The position numbers were made by a program, and so were the translations under genes. A stretch of DNA of 30,449 bases from IMG/VR virus record IMGVR_UViG_3300008122_000018, positions 1 through 30,449 of that record; one strand, written 5' to 3'. Source of the stretch: a virus. The notes beneath the pieces are model-generated. The model was not told the origin of the DNA. It searched no databases and saw only the letters and a program-made list of their open reading frames with translations. This document shows, piece by piece, positions 7,478 through 15,369 of this stretch. The stretch's first letter is position 1, and each line of letters begins with the position of its first letter.

Positions 7478-8107
7478 TTATCTTCTTTTAAAAATACTTT
7501 TTGTAAAAATGCCTTTAATTAAAAAATACATGTATATTACAAAAATAATTTGACCTAAAATTGGTATTAAAAATATTAATTTATTTTTAAATGCTTGACC
7601 AAATTCACGATCCATATATTCTGATAATGTTTCATTAGTGGCGATTATAAAGCACTTACCATCTTTGTCATGCTCAAATGTATATGGTCGATCTAATACT
7701 TTAAGCGAATCCTTAATAATAACATTATAAAAACCCTCTAATAAATCTTTATTCTTTAAATGATGTAATATTTCTTGACCCTTAAGCTTATCAATATTAT
7801 AAAAACATCTAGTTTTATAAAAATTGATGTCAACTTTACATCCATTATTATTAGCCCGGATTAAATGAATAGATATCAATAAATCCCTCATATTAATTAC
7901 AGAAGGATTTATGGATTTTGCAGGCGCAAACGTTTTAAATGAATAGCTATCAGTATCAATATTACCGGTCAAAAAATAAATTGATTCATCTACTTCTTTA
8001 TGATAACCGTAAATAACTGATACAATATCATCTTTAAATTGACTTTTTTCTAAAGCCTTAGCCATATCTAAGTTTTCATATTTAGATTTTAAGTCCAGAT
8101 TCAGCAT
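7478..8107 (-). CDS. Hypothetical membrane-anchored protein
   Basis: 209 aa from ATG 8107, which overlaps the stop of the upstream gene by 7 bases (ATGCTGA), a typical coupling arrangement; a longer frame from 8146 would overlap further and is less likely. The body is soluble. Near the C-terminus a hydrophobic stretch (LIFLIPILGQIIFVIYMYF) forms one membrane segment, followed by a basic KSIFKRR end, so most of the protein would sit on one side of the inner membrane with a short tail. No recognised domain. Member of a leftward run of small genes 7478-9155. Confidence 0.7.
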   Translation of the reverse strand: MLNLDLKSKYENLDMAKALEKSQFKDDIVSVIYGYHKEVDESIYFLTGNIDTDSYSFKTFAPAKSINPSVINMRDLLISIHLIRANNNGCKVDINFYKTRCFYNIDKLKGQEILHHLKNKDLLEGFYNVIIKDSLKVLDRPYTFEHDKDGKCFIIATNETLSEYMDREFGQAFKNKLIFLIPILGQIIFVIYMYFLIKGIFTKSIFKRR

Positions 8108-8415
8108 ATAGCAGTCTCTTTTTTGTACATATAAGACATTCGCCATCCAAAATCATTTTTAGCTTTCATAAAAAAGAATGCCCCATCTGGAAACTTACCC
8201 GTTTCAGCCCAGCTATTTATAATATCTGAAGCACGTGATCGCAATGTATCCAATGGCTCTTCCATATGTTCAACTAAAAATTTAGTAAATTCATCTACCG
8301 CATCTTTTATAGAAATTCGAGTTGCTAATACAAATTGTAGTTCTCGAATTTCTATATCATTGGTACCTTTCATAATAAAAGTATGAATTTTAGTTGGCAC
8401 TACTGAATCTGGCAT
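8101..8415 (-). CDS. Hypothetical protein
   Basis: 104 aa from ATG 8415 (MPDSVVPTKIHTF). This start has an AGGA site 8 bases upstream; a TTG at 8439 is in frame but overlaps the previous gene. Predicted helical middle (SIKDAVDEFTKFLVEHM) and an Arg/Asp-rich helix; ends with an aromatic segment WRMSYMYKKE. No known family. Overlaps the following membrane-protein gene by 7 bases, so both are translated together. Confidence 0.65.
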   Translation of the reverse strand: MPDSVVPTKIHTFIMKGTNDIEIRELQFVLATRISIKDAVDEFTKFLVEHMEEPLDTLRSRASDIINSWAETGKFPDGAFFFMKAKNDFGWRMSYMYKKETAIC

Positions 8416-8420
8416 ATCAT

Positions 8421-8687
8421 TTATCCTGTGAAAGTCCAATCTGGTGGCATAGTAACTAATGTACCTTTATACCGGTTTTTCTCAAACTTTTCTTCATTAA
8501 CATTTACGCGACCTTGATATTCCTGCCTCATATACCAATCAGGCGCAGAACTCGCTGTATTATATTTTTCGTCATATTTACGGCAAAATTCTAATGCTAG
8601 CTCTTCAGTTGGAAATAGATATTGATCCTCACGGCGACATCCCCATCCGCGTTCATATTCCATCTCATCTACTAGATATACAATCAT
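8421..8687 (-). CDS. Hypothetical small protein
   Basis: 88 aa, starting MIVYLVDEMEYERGWGC. A small charged protein with many Tyr, Glu and Arg residues; the PTEELALEFCRKYDEKYN segment is probably a helix that packs on N-terminal strands. This layout (strand, then aligned F/PTEELALEF helix) is common in short phage accessory proteins of unknown function. An AGGAG site precedes ATG 8687. Lies 5 bases before the next leftward gene. Confidence 0.65.
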   Translation of the reverse strand: MIVYLVDEMEYERGWGCRREDQYLFPTEELALEFCRKYDEKYNTASSAPDWYMRQEYQGRVNVNEEKFEKNRYKGTLVTMPPDWTFTG

Positions 8688-8699
8688 ACAGCACTCCTT

Positions 8700-9155
8700 T
8701 TAATAATCTTCGTCTTCGTCTTCGTCTTCGTCTTCTTCATACCAATCATCTTCATCTTCGTCTTCTTCTGGACGAGTGTCAACGATAATATGGCCGAATT
8801 TCATATTACCATCGTTATTACTACATTGTACATTATTTTCAAATGTAACAACTACAGAACAATCGGCATTTGATTTAATTACTTTCTTAGTAAGTACAGA
8901 TGTCGGAATAATCGCAATCTGTCCACTATCAACTAAAATATTATTGTTATTAAAGGTATTTGGGTAACCGCCATCACCATATGCAGTTCCGAAGACAACC
9001 ATATTTTTACCTTTATAAGTAAATTGATTTTCTTTCATATGACTGGTACTATAGATAGTATCAACCATATTTTGATAAGCATCATCAGGCATTACATAGC
9101 ATGGATCAATAATAATATATTCGCCTGCTGGGAGTGTAATTGTATTTGTAAACAT
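8700..9155 (-). CDS. Hypothetical protein with acidic repeat tail
   Basis: 151 aa. The N-terminal domain begins MFTNTITLPAGEYIIIDPCYVM; a G-x-Y-x-I-x-DPCYV opening is widespread in uncharacterised phage and bacterial proteins. About 105 residues of predicted beta structure follow (FGTAYGDGGYP, SGQIAIIPTSVL). The last 22 residues are almost only Asp and Glu with a Trp and two Tyr. The tail is encoded by GAC/GAA-type hexamer repeats at 8703-8732. Such a tail could mimic nucleic acid or bind basic proteins, but this is speculation. Transcribed alone or first in the 9155-7478 run from the promoter at 9186-9218. Confidence 0.7.
   Translation of the reverse strand: MFTNTITLPAGEYIIIDPCYVMPDDAYQNMVDTIYSTSHMKENQFTYKGKNMVVFGTAYGDGGYPNTFNNNNILVDSGQIAIIPTSVLTKKVIKSNADCSVVVTFENNVQCSNNDGNMKFGHIIVDTRPEEDEDEDDWYEEDEDEDEDEDY
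8703..8768. repeat. Hexamer repeat encoding acidic tail
   Basis: Plus strand shows four to five copies of TCTTCG between about 8706 and 8732 and more, interrupted, copies to 8768. The period of six keeps the frame, so slippage would change tail length without breaking the gene. Confidence 0.8.
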
Positions 9156-9185
9156 GTTAATATACCTCTATATTTGTATAAAATC

Positions 9186-9218
9186 ATTATATAATATAAT
9201 TGTTTAAACGTACATACA
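9186..9218 (-). promoter_or_regulatory. Early-type promoter for 9155 gene
   Basis: On the minus strand: TGTATGTACG box (9218-9209), exactly 17 bases, then TATAAT (9191-9186), 30 bases before ATG 9155. Same layout as other promoters listed here. Confidence 0.75.
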
Positions 9219-9243
9219 TTTTTATATTTTTAAGGAAAATATT

Positions 9244-9618
9244 ATGCCTATTAAATTAGATGAATCAGCGGTAACTATTACAGTACCTGACTCTACCAAA
9301 TATAACATGGATTTAATGATGGATTTAACAATAGTATTAGCTAGTCGACACTATTGGGATATCAACGGCAAGGCTGTGTATAAAATATTTCATAAAAAAT
9401 ATAAAAATGTTAAAAAATCAAGCCTTGATAATTCAATAGGTGAACTATCAAACTATGAACACTATAAAGATCTTTGTAAAATTAAAACCGCACTTGACTT
9501 TTTTAAAGATAAATCGGAAACAGATATTTTAGATTTACAGTTTAAAGCTGAAATGGGTAAACCATATAATAAGTATATTACTCGTCTATTTGTATATCGT
9601 AAAATTATGTGGATTTAA
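9244..9618 (+). CDS. Hypothetical protein
   Basis: 124 aa, starting MPIKLDESAVTITVP, with an AAGGA site before the ATG. Basic, Lys/Tyr-rich central part (VYKIFHKKYKNVKKSS) and a helical second half. It is a single rightward gene between leftward ones, divergent from the acidic-tail gene (shared 88-base promoter region with TATAAT repeats at 9190 and 9195), and followed by a symmetrical terminator. No recognised family. Confidence 0.65.
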   Translation: MPIKLDESAVTITVPDSTKYNMDLMMDLTIVLASRHYWDINGKAVYKIFHKKYKNVKKSSLDNSIGELSNYEHYKDLCKIKTALDFFKDKSETDILDLQFKAEMGKPYNKYITRLFVYRKIMWI

Positions 9619-9620
9619 AA

Positions 9621-9642
9621 AAAAGGACCTCGAGGTCCTTTT
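9621..9642. terminator. Bidirectional GGACC-type terminator
   Basis: Stem AAAAGGACCT paired with AGGTCCTTTT around a CG centre, between the convergent genes ending at 9618 and 9641; effective on both strands. Confidence 0.85.
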
Positions 9643-10081
9643 AAAATATTAAAGATGTGTAATTAAAATCTATCACTAATGCGGTTATCAATCCATCTGA
9701 ATTTTTACAAGCACTTACATCAATTTGAGTTTGATGATATGGGATTAATGTACTAGCTACCATATATTGAGATGCCAAAACAAATTTTATATTATCTTCA
9801 CGATTTAGTTTAATACCATTACTTCTAAAAAATTTATCGTCGTCCCCAATTACAATATAGCTATTACTATTTGATAAACTGCAATAAATATTTTTTAATT
9901 TTTCAGGGATAAACAATCCATAATGAGGATGATTTAAAATAATTTTAGCAATATTTCTATTGTCGTCATAAAAAATATCACAATTATATTCGCCAGGAAC
10001 ACATAGATAACTATTTTCTACATCATATTCATTTAATTTAGTAGTAAATGAAATACGTTTTTCTAATTGAATAGATAGCAA
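9641..10081 (-). CDS. Hypothetical protein, end of TelA operon
   Basis: About 146 aa. The best start is TTG 10081 because a GGAG site lies 6 bases before it; the frame also opens upstream at TTG 10093, but that codon overlaps the ribosome site. Mixed strand/helix protein with VCVPGEYNC-like early turns (YLCVPGEYNCDIFYDD), a GDDDKFF segment and a C-terminal IDVSACKNSDGLITALVIDF stretch. No recognised family. It is 56 bases downstream of telA, behind a perfect 34-base palindrome that may limit read-through. Confidence 0.6.
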   Translation of the reverse strand: MLSIQLEKRISFTTKLNEYDVENSYLCVPGEYNCDIFYDDNRNIAKIILNHPHYGLFIPEKLKNIYCSLSNSNSYIVIGDDDKFFRSNGIKLNREDNIKFVLASQYMVASTLIPYHQTQIDVSACKNSDGLITALVIDFNYTSLIF

Positions 10082-10092
10082 AATGAACTCCA

Positions 10093-10126
10093 AAAAATGG
10101 GATAATAATATTATTATCCCATTTTT
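10093..10126. terminator. Perfect 34-base palindrome between telA and next gene
   Basis: Arms 10093-10109 and 10110-10126 are fully complementary (AAAAATGGGATAATAAT and its complement) with no spare loop. It has T-runs on both strands, so it can act as a terminator after telA. It ends at the Shine-Dalgarno/start region of the 10081 gene and could also affect its translation. Confidence 0.7.
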
Positions 10127-10137
10127 ATTAATTTAAA

Positions 10138-11439
10138 TTATTTTTTCATTGCGATACGTTGGCTATCGGTTTTGACAATCTTTTTATAATTGTCTTGTAA
10201 GTCTTTTAAGCGAGTAACTGCTTTTTCACGCTCACTCACACCCTGTTGCTGAATTTGAATTACTTCATTAACAGTTTTAATTAATGTACTTTGTACATAT
10301 TCTAACGTTGATACGTCAATAACTGAACGTTGGTTTGCTTTAGCCGTACTTACAGAGTTGGTGTGCAATAAGTCCGCATTACGTTTAAGAATTTCATTTG
10401 TAGCGTCATCAATAGTATTCGCTAATTGAACACTATTCTTTTGCTCATTCAATGAAATCGCAAGTGTAATCTGGTTTTTCCATGCTGGAATCGTGATATT
10501 TTTGATTGCATAGAACTTATCAACAAGCATCAAATTGTTTGCTTGAATAATACGAATCATTGGCAATGTCTGTAATGCTGATTGCTGTAATACATGAAGA
10601 TCGTGTAAACGCTTTTCTAAGTTATTACAAACATGGTTCAAGTCATAAATGCGTTGAATTACATTTTGATCTTGTTGATTGCCATTAGATAAATCTTTAA
10701 TTTCGTCTTTAAGTTCTTGTAACTTTAAATGACCAGCTGCAATATGTAGACCTAATGAACGATAATCATTGTTTACATTGTCAAACATATTATCGAGTAA
10801 GTGGACACGATTAGTAAGGCCAGATTGATTTGTTTCAATTTCACTTACAAGCGCTTTAATTTGTTCTTCTGTAGTATTAAATTTAGTTAAGAAATTATTA
10901 CGAGCTTTTTCAACAGATTTAAATAATCCACCAATAATTGGTAAGCGCGAAAATGAGCTTTGTTTACCAATAAAGTTACTGCTATTAATACCTTTAGCTA
11001 CATGAATAACTTGGTTTAATTTTTCGCCGGTTTGATCAATGTCTTTATTGTTTACTAAACCCAAAATTTCTGATGTACAGTCATTTGTAGCTGATGAAAT
11101 ATCTTTACCATATTCAGCAACTGCTAATGCATCCATTGGACCTAATTTATTTTTTAGTTCCATTACATCTTTTACATCAGCGTCGGTCAAGCCAAGATCA
11201 ACCAAATTCAATTTTGATGCAGCAAGATCCAAATTTTTAACTGCCGGCAATGCGGGTTCTTCATTTACCGATTTAAGAATTTGATTATTTACATCTTGCT
11301 GAATAGCAGATGGCTCGTCTGCAACAATAACGTCCACTTTACCAGTCTCAGTCTGAGACATAGCTGCACGCTCTTTCAATAATTTTTCTAGTAAAGCGTC
11401 GGTTTGTTCTTTATTAAGATCGTTAATTGATGATACCAT
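10138..11439 (-). CDS. telA: TelA-family (toxic anion resistance) protein
   Basis: 433 aa with the layout of the TelA/KlaA family: a variable, acidic N-terminus (1-150), LPIIGGLFKSVEKARNNFLTKF near 170, a long helical middle with LHIAAGHLKLQELKDEI, then LPMIRIIQANNLMLVDKF from residue 292, IPAWKNQ at 317-323, NEILKRNADLLHTNSVSTAK and a final VIDVSTLEYVQSTLIKT...IQQQG helix. Bacterial relatives are linked to tellurite, cell-envelope antibiotic and metal stress, but the biochemical role is unknown. All-helical, cytosolic. It sits in a coupled leftward operon with a diverged TelA-like gene and has its own promoter at 11474-11506. The family call is confident; a phage function is unknown. Confidence 0.9.
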   Translation of the reverse strand: MVSSINDLNKEQTDALLEKLLKERAAMSQTETGKVDVIVADEPSAIQQDVNNQILKSVNEEPALPAVKNLDLAASKLNLVDLGLTDADVKDVMELKNKLGPMDALAVAEYGKDISSATNDCTSEILGLVNNKDIDQTGEKLNQVIHVAKGINSSNFIGKQSSFSRLPIIGGLFKSVEKARNNFLTKFNTTEEQIKALVSEIETNQSGLTNRVHLLDNMFDNVNNDYRSLGLHIAAGHLKLQELKDEIKDLSNGNQQDQNVIQRIYDLNHVCNNLEKRLHDLHVLQQSALQTLPMIRIIQANNLMLVDKFYAIKNITIPAWKNQITLAISLNEQKNSVQLANTIDDATNEILKRNADLLHTNSVSTAKANQRSVIDVSTLEYVQSTLIKTVNEVIQIQQQGVSEREKAVTRLKDLQDNYKKIVKTDSQRIAMKK

Positions 11440-11473
11440 GATACATATTCCATTTAGGTTTTAAGATAAAACA

Positions 11474-11506
11474 AATATACCATAAAGAAGTATATTTGTA
11501 TATACA
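11474..11506 (-). promoter_or_regulatory. Early-type promoter for telA
   Basis: Minus strand: perfect TGTATATACA box (11506-11497), 17-base spacer, TATATT (11479-11474), 35 bases before the telA start. It lies between the 11511 gene and telA, so telA can be expressed without the upstream genes. Confidence 0.75.
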
Positions 11507-11510
11507 TATT

Positions 11511-13046
11511 TTACAATAAATTATAAACTTTGTTAAATTCATCATTATTGATTTTCATATTCATTTCAATTGCAGGTTTTAAGATTTTTTCAATCGCTGT
11601 AAACTTGTCAATCAAAATACCAATATTGTTTTTAGCTAGCTCATATTGCATTGCTGTTGTACGTGACAATGTTTGAGCCGCCAATAAATCATTTTTTCGT
11701 CGTAATAAACGTTGCTTATCACTATCCGAATATTGATCATCTTGCATATAAGATTCTAATAATTTGATATCTTCATCAAATTGTGTATGTAAATCTTTTA
11801 ATGAATCATATAATTTAGCAAATGATTCATATTGATTGGATAATACAGTTACTAAATTACTTCCTTTGTCTAATAAATTTTCGAAGTCAATAACTGCAAT
11901 TGTAATATTGGCCTTAATTTCAATGTCTGATTTAAATATTTTGCCCCAAAAGCCAATAGTAGAATACTTTTTATATTTTTCTACTGCAGATTTAAGATTT
12001 ACAATTACACTACTCATTCTTTCCAGGTTATCACTAGTAATTTCCATGGTAATTGTATTCATTTTATCGATAGTTGTCACACCAACTGCAAAAATACCAG
12101 TATTTGTATCCATATCTATTTCAGCCTTTTCTATTTGTTCATCAACAACTGTATTGTCGGGCTCTTTAAAAGTACCCATTAAGTTGTTATATTGTAGACT
12201 GTTTATAATAAGTTCGTACATACGCTGGCTAACATAAAACTTAATTATTCTATCAAATAATTTTTTATGTTGCTCATTTAGCATAAAGTAGTCATATTCA
12301 ATACATCTTAATATAGAAAATCTAATAGCAGATAAATCAGTAGATCCACCTGTCATGTATATAAATGGAAGATACTTATTTTGATTTAAAATAGATTCTA
12401 TCTTATCTGGTCTAATGTCATCATTTAAAAATTCAGATATAAAGTTACAGTAATCGATGAGGCCTTTATAGTCATCATTTACATAAAATCTTAAATTAAT
12501 GATATCATTAATAATAGCAATATGTTTATGTAAATCCCTACTTCTAGTTTGTCGTAAATTTTGTACATATCTTGAAATATATTTTGCATTATAGCCGAAG
12601 CCACTAATTGTATCTAAATTTTTAAATATGTCATATAGTGAAAGTGTGTTATACGTGTGAAAATATGAAATTGCTTCCGTGGTAGGCGTTGTTTTATACA
12701 TTGGCAAACTTAAAACAAAATCTTTGCTTATAAGTTTTGAAAATATATGATATGTATAAATTTGATTAATATAATTGCGATATATTGTATTATTGACACG
12801 ATTTAAATCTTCTGAACTAGTCGTTAAACAATATTTTAAAATTAAAGCCATACGTTTATGTAATGAGCTATTATCATCATACGAAATCGGATTTACAACA
12901 GCTGCATAAATATCACCTACGGATGGTTTTATATCATCCGATATCGAATTAAAATGATATTCAATTTTGTCAGTCAAATAAAAGTTTTCATCACGAATAT
13001 CGTAATGTATAAAAGATAGAAAATAAAAATATACATGCATATTCAT
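11511..13046 (-). CDS. TelA-like paralogue with novel N-terminal domain, C-terminally shortened
   Basis: 511 aa. The C-terminal 190 residues repeat the TelA pattern: GFWGKIFKSDIEIKANI (compare GGLFKSVEKARNN in TelA), a helical middle, then from about 448 LRRKNDLLAAQTLSRTTAMQ, NNIGILIDKFTAIEKI and KPAIEMNMKI, aligned with TelA ANNLMLVDKFYAIKNITIPAWKNQITL. The protein stops about 15 residues later, so the last 110 residues of TelA are missing. The IPAWKNQ signature is lost (KPAIEMN). Residues 1-310 are a Tyr/Ile-rich domain that I do not recognise. ATG 13046 has an AAGG site and follows the 56-aa gene by 10 bases. I infer a partner of TelA from a duplication, now diverged. Confidence 0.72.
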   Translation of the reverse strand: MNMHVYFYFLSFIHYDIRDENFYLTDKIEYHFNSISDDIKPSVGDIYAAVVNPISYDDNSSLHKRMALILKYCLTTSSEDLNRVNNTIYRNYINQIYTYHIFSKLISKDFVLSLPMYKTTPTTEAISYFHTYNTLSLYDIFKNLDTISGFGYNAKYISRYVQNLRQTRSRDLHKHIAIINDIINLRFYVNDDYKGLIDYCNFISEFLNDDIRPDKIESILNQNKYLPFIYMTGGSTDLSAIRFSILRCIEYDYFMLNEQHKKLFDRIIKFYVSQRMYELIINSLQYNNLMGTFKEPDNTVVDEQIEKAEIDMDTNTGIFAVGVTTIDKMNTITMEITSDNLERMSSVIVNLKSAVEKYKKYSTIGFWGKIFKSDIEIKANITIAVIDFENLLDKGSNLVTVLSNQYESFAKLYDSLKDLHTQFDEDIKLLESYMQDDQYSDSDKQRLLRRKNDLLAAQTLSRTTAMQYELAKNNIGILIDKFTAIEKILKPAIEMNMKINNDEFNKVYNLL

Positions 13047-13056
13047 GATAATTGCC

Positions 13057-13227
13057 TTATGATTTACGAATTTTTGATACGTCTAACTTTTTAATTTTTT
13101 CAAGATGGTCTGACGCATTAATTGCGTCTAAAAGATTATTTGCGGCTCGATTGCTACGATTAATCGCTTGCTTTAAAATAATTGGACCAGCCCCAATCGC
13201 TTGCATCATATTATATGTACTATTCAT
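13057..13227 (-). CDS. Small operon protein (56 aa)
   Basis: Starts at ATG 13227, overlapping the upstream stop by 4 bases (ATGA), and ends 10 bases before the TelA-like gene. The 56 aa start MNSTYNMMQAIGAGPIILKQ and are an amphipathic helical protein with many Asn, Lys and Ala (AINRSNRAANNLLDAINASD). No family recognised. The close coupling on both sides makes it a real gene of the TelA operon. Confidence 0.7.
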   Translation of the reverse strand: MNSTYNMMQAIGAGPIILKQAINRSNRAANNLLDAINASDHLEKIKKLDVSKIRKS

Positions 13228-13649
13228 TTTGATAAATCCCGTGCTAGTTTAGCCATTTTATTTTTAAAAGCCATATCATAAAGAGCTTCCGACGTTTGAC
13301 CATATTTTTTAGTAATTAACGTATGAGCCTTAATAATTGCTTCTTCATAAGTATAACCGCCACAATCAAGGTCTGTATCATGGGTTAAAGCAAACTTACG
13401 ACCTTTTGTATATGCATATTCACTACTAGGAACGCTCCAATCAATTTCAAATGGGACTAATACTTCTACCCAATATTGTAAGGTATCATTTAAAGATGCA
13501 TCATCTTCAATGCGATTAGTTTTTTTGCAAATAAGATGAGGATCAATTAAAACAATAATTGTCTCTTCTGGATAAGCAAACAGAAATTTGTGGTGGTTTT
13601 TAAGTTCCCACTCTTTTTTAATAAAGTCTTTAATTTCATCAATAGTCAT
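13224..13649 (-). CDS. Hypothetical protein, first gene of TelA operon
   Basis: About 141 aa from ATG 13649 (MTIDEIKDFIKKEW). The frame opens further upstream, but the promoter's -10 box at 13684-13679 places the mRNA start downstream of those codons. Helical N-terminus, an aromatic strand part (YWVEVLVPFEIDWSVPS), a conserved-looking CGGYTYEEAIIKAHTLI and a Lys-rich helical end. The GGYTYEEAI segment is typical of small phage accessory proteins. No function assigned. Its stop overlaps the next start (ATGA). Confidence 0.68.
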   Translation of the reverse strand: MTIDEIKDFIKKEWELKNHHKFLFAYPEETIIVLIDPHLICKKTNRIEDDASLNDTLQYWVEVLVPFEIDWSVPSSEYAYTKGRKFALTHDTDLDCGGYTYEEAIIKAHTLITKKYGQTSEALYDMAFKNKMAKLARDLSK

Positions 13650-13678
13650 AATAAAAAAGCTCGCTAAAATGTATATAC

Positions 13679-13707
13679 ATAATAACAAGCTTTTTTATAT
13701 TTGTAAA
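13679..13707 (-). promoter_or_regulatory. Early-type promoter of TelA operon
   Basis: Minus strand: TTTACA (13707-13702) followed by AATATAAAA, 17-base spacer, TATTAT (13684-13679), with ATG 13649 30 bases on. A TGTATATACA palindrome overlaps the start of transcription (13670-13679) and may be a control site. Confidence 0.7.
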
Positions 13708-13711
13708 CTAT

Positions 13712-14263
13712 TTATTTTACTTCAATGTACGGCAACTTTGAATAATATAGAATAGGTTTACCAGTTGTATCTTTAGTATAGCAATCTTGTTGCCAATCCC
13801 AACCTGCCAAAAACCATTCGTCTTCACCAGTATCGGACAATGAATTAAATCCAATTGTAGTTGTATATAAATCATCCTGCGTACCAACATTTGATGATTC
13901 AACTAATACAATATATTGTTCACCATCTTTAATTGAATCATCAATGTATCGCCATCCCATCTTCAAATATGTAGTAATTACAGCTTGTCGATGTTGATCA
14001 TGTATGCCTTGTAATTTAGTATGCATGAGCTTAATAATTTCCATTGAAACATTATCAGGATGATCTTTTGAAATATCAATGCCATTAACTAATTCAGGTA
14101 CCCATTCGGTTGACCATAAATTATATTCATTTCGAATATCCTGACCTAATGACGAATGTAATGAAATAAGATCATCACTATCTAATGCTCCCAATTGAAT
14201 TTTTGCATTATCAGACAGTTTATCAATTAAGTCATCTGCAATTTTATTAATATCTACTTTCAT
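13712..14263 (-). CDS. Hypothetical protein with DUF551-like end
   Basis: 183 aa. Residues 1-50 contain LISLHSSLGQDIRNEYNLW, a motif seen in small uncharacterised bacterial and phage domains of the type LHxxLGxxIRNxxxLW. The second half (GWRYIDDSIKDGEQYIVLVE ... DEWFLAGWDWQQD) resembles the short DUF551-like beta domain of phage proteins. Enzymatic motifs are absent. AGGAAT site before ATG 14263; early-type promoter about 35 bases upstream. Family names are tentative. Confidence 0.68.
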   Translation of the reverse strand: MKVDINKIADDLIDKLSDNAKIQLGALDSDDLISLHSSLGQDIRNEYNLWSTEWVPELVNGIDISKDHPDNVSMEIIKLMHTKLQGIHDQHRQAVITTYLKMGWRYIDDSIKDGEQYIVLVESSNVGTQDDLYTTTIGFNSLSDTGEDEWFLAGWDWQQDCYTKDTTGKPILYYSKLPYIEVK

Positions 14264-14299
14264 ATTATTCCTAATTCATCATATATTGCGCTGTATCAC

Positions 14300-14331
14300 A
14301 CTATATCAAAGATGGTTGCGGTTTGTATACA
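14300..14331 (-). promoter_or_regulatory. Early-type promoter for 14263 gene
   Basis: Minus strand: TGTATACA palindrome (14331-14324), 18-base spacer, TATAGT (14305-14300), 37 bases before ATG 14263. Weaker fit than the others. Confidence 0.5.
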
Positions 14332-14341
14332 TTTTTATTAA

Positions 14342-14380
14342 GTATTCCATATGGATCAACCAGGATCAAATATGGAATAC
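14342..14380 (-). terminator. Hairpin after PTH2-like gene
   Basis: Eleven-base inverted repeat GTATTCCATAT / ATATGGAATAC with a 17-base loop containing two TTGATCC copies on the minus strand; starts at the stop codon of the leftward gene and is followed by TTAATAAAAA. Likely weak terminator. Confidence 0.55.
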
Positions 14381-14751
14381 TATTCTGGCTTCCAAAGCTT
14401 AGCAAACTTTAATACGTTAGGTATATTGTCAGTGCTTACGGGTAATGTAACTAAGCAAGATTTTTTACCACCCAAGGTATTATTTTCATGACCGGCGTAA
14501 CATACTAATTGGGATTGTATTTTATTAAATTCTTTTTGATTTACCTTAACAACCACCTTTTTAAATGATTCTGTTTTCCATTTTGAATATGTATCGGGAA
14601 TATTTGTATTACCTAAACAATTAAATTCAATCGAATCTAAAAAATAGCTATCAGCCGCTAATACAGCATGCGCTACTAAAGTGGGTACCATATAAGATGG
14701 GAATTCATCTAATACAGCAATATACATTTTTAAATATGGTTCTTGACTCAT
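14380..14751 (-). CDS. PTH2-like (peptidyl-tRNA hydrolase 2 fold) protein
   Basis: 123 aa. The N-terminus LKMYIAVLDEFPSYMVPTLVAHAVLAAD follows the PTH2 pattern (strand, then a helix with xxQxAHAxL). Then come YSKWKTESFKKVVVKVNQKEFNKI, CYAGHENNTLGGKKSCLVTLP and NVLKFAKLW, matching the remaining strands and helices. Cellular PTH2 releases tRNA from stalled peptidyl-tRNA. Phage copies usually lack the conserved Lys before the helix, and here it is Pro-Ser-Tyr-Met-Val-Pro, so activity is doubtful. AAGGA site before ATG 14751. Fold assignment fairly good; role unknown. Confidence 0.65.
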   Translation of the reverse strand: MSQEPYLKMYIAVLDEFPSYMVPTLVAHAVLAADSYFLDSIEFNCLGNTNIPDTYSKWKTESFKKVVVKVNQKEFNKIQSQLVCYAGHENNTLGGKKSCLVTLPVSTDNIPNVLKFAKLWKPE

Positions 14752-15297
14752 TCTTAATTTATCCTTTATTTGGGTATGACTCGACCTTTATATCCGTGAT
14801 TTGAGTAAAATTAAATTTAATAATAAAATTAAGAATGATAATAAAAACTTAAAAATATTATTAAAGTAATTACTAATGATAATATACATATGGAAAAATG
14901 ATAAGAAAACATATTTACAATAATTTGTACTTTGATTCTCTATTTCTACAATGAGAAATCAATTTAAATCAGGGCTGGCCCAACAATACCAATATCACCG
15001 TGTAGAGCGGCTTATTACAAATTTACATCTCGTCTCTCGACACATTCTTTGCCGTAGAATGTATATCCCCTAAGAATTTGTTCCGGCTTCTTAGGCACCA
15101 AACTATATACTAGTTCAAATGGATCAATCAAATATCCATCCTATCAGTTATTATAGAGTTATATTCTATGACGAATATATTGAAACTACGGTTGGTGTGG
15201 CGGATTCTAAACTATCTATGCAATTATATAATTTAGAATCTGTTCTTTACCTTTATAAAAGATTATATTATCCTATTAAAGTAAAGTCTTCGTTTCA

Positions 15298-15369
15298 AAG
15301 TGGTTGATTACCGTATAACCATGATTGGATCACGTCGCCTGTTGTTAGGTCAAACATTGCAGGCACTTT
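15298..15369. ncRNA. Candidate four-way-junction RNA
   Basis: Outer stem AAAGT / ACTTT (15298-15302 with 15365-15369) encloses three stems: GGTT / AACC, TGAT / ATCA, and GCCTG / CAGGC, the last with an inner TGTT / AACA pairing. The stems abut without spare bases at two junction points. It is not a tRNA: the arm sizes do not fit and there is no T-loop. Strand is uncertain. Base pairing by eye only. Confidence 0.3.

Noticed and set aside
8703-8768. CRISPR-like or regulatory repeat
   Set aside because: Six-base period without spacers; explained by Asp/Glu codons.
13052-13252. Rightward 66-codon frame
   Set aside because: Antisense to the coupled 56-aa gene, which has ATGA coupling on one side and a 10-base gap on the other.
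15119-15307. 62-codon open frame, briefly considered as homing-endonuclease remnant
   Set aside because: No ribosome binding site and no intact LAGLIDADG, HNH or GIY-YIG motif; it lies inside the structured island.
15298-15369. tRNA
   Set aside because: Cloverleaf-like, but the acceptor stem has only 5 pairs, the anticodon arm has a 3-base loop, and there is no T-loop consensus.
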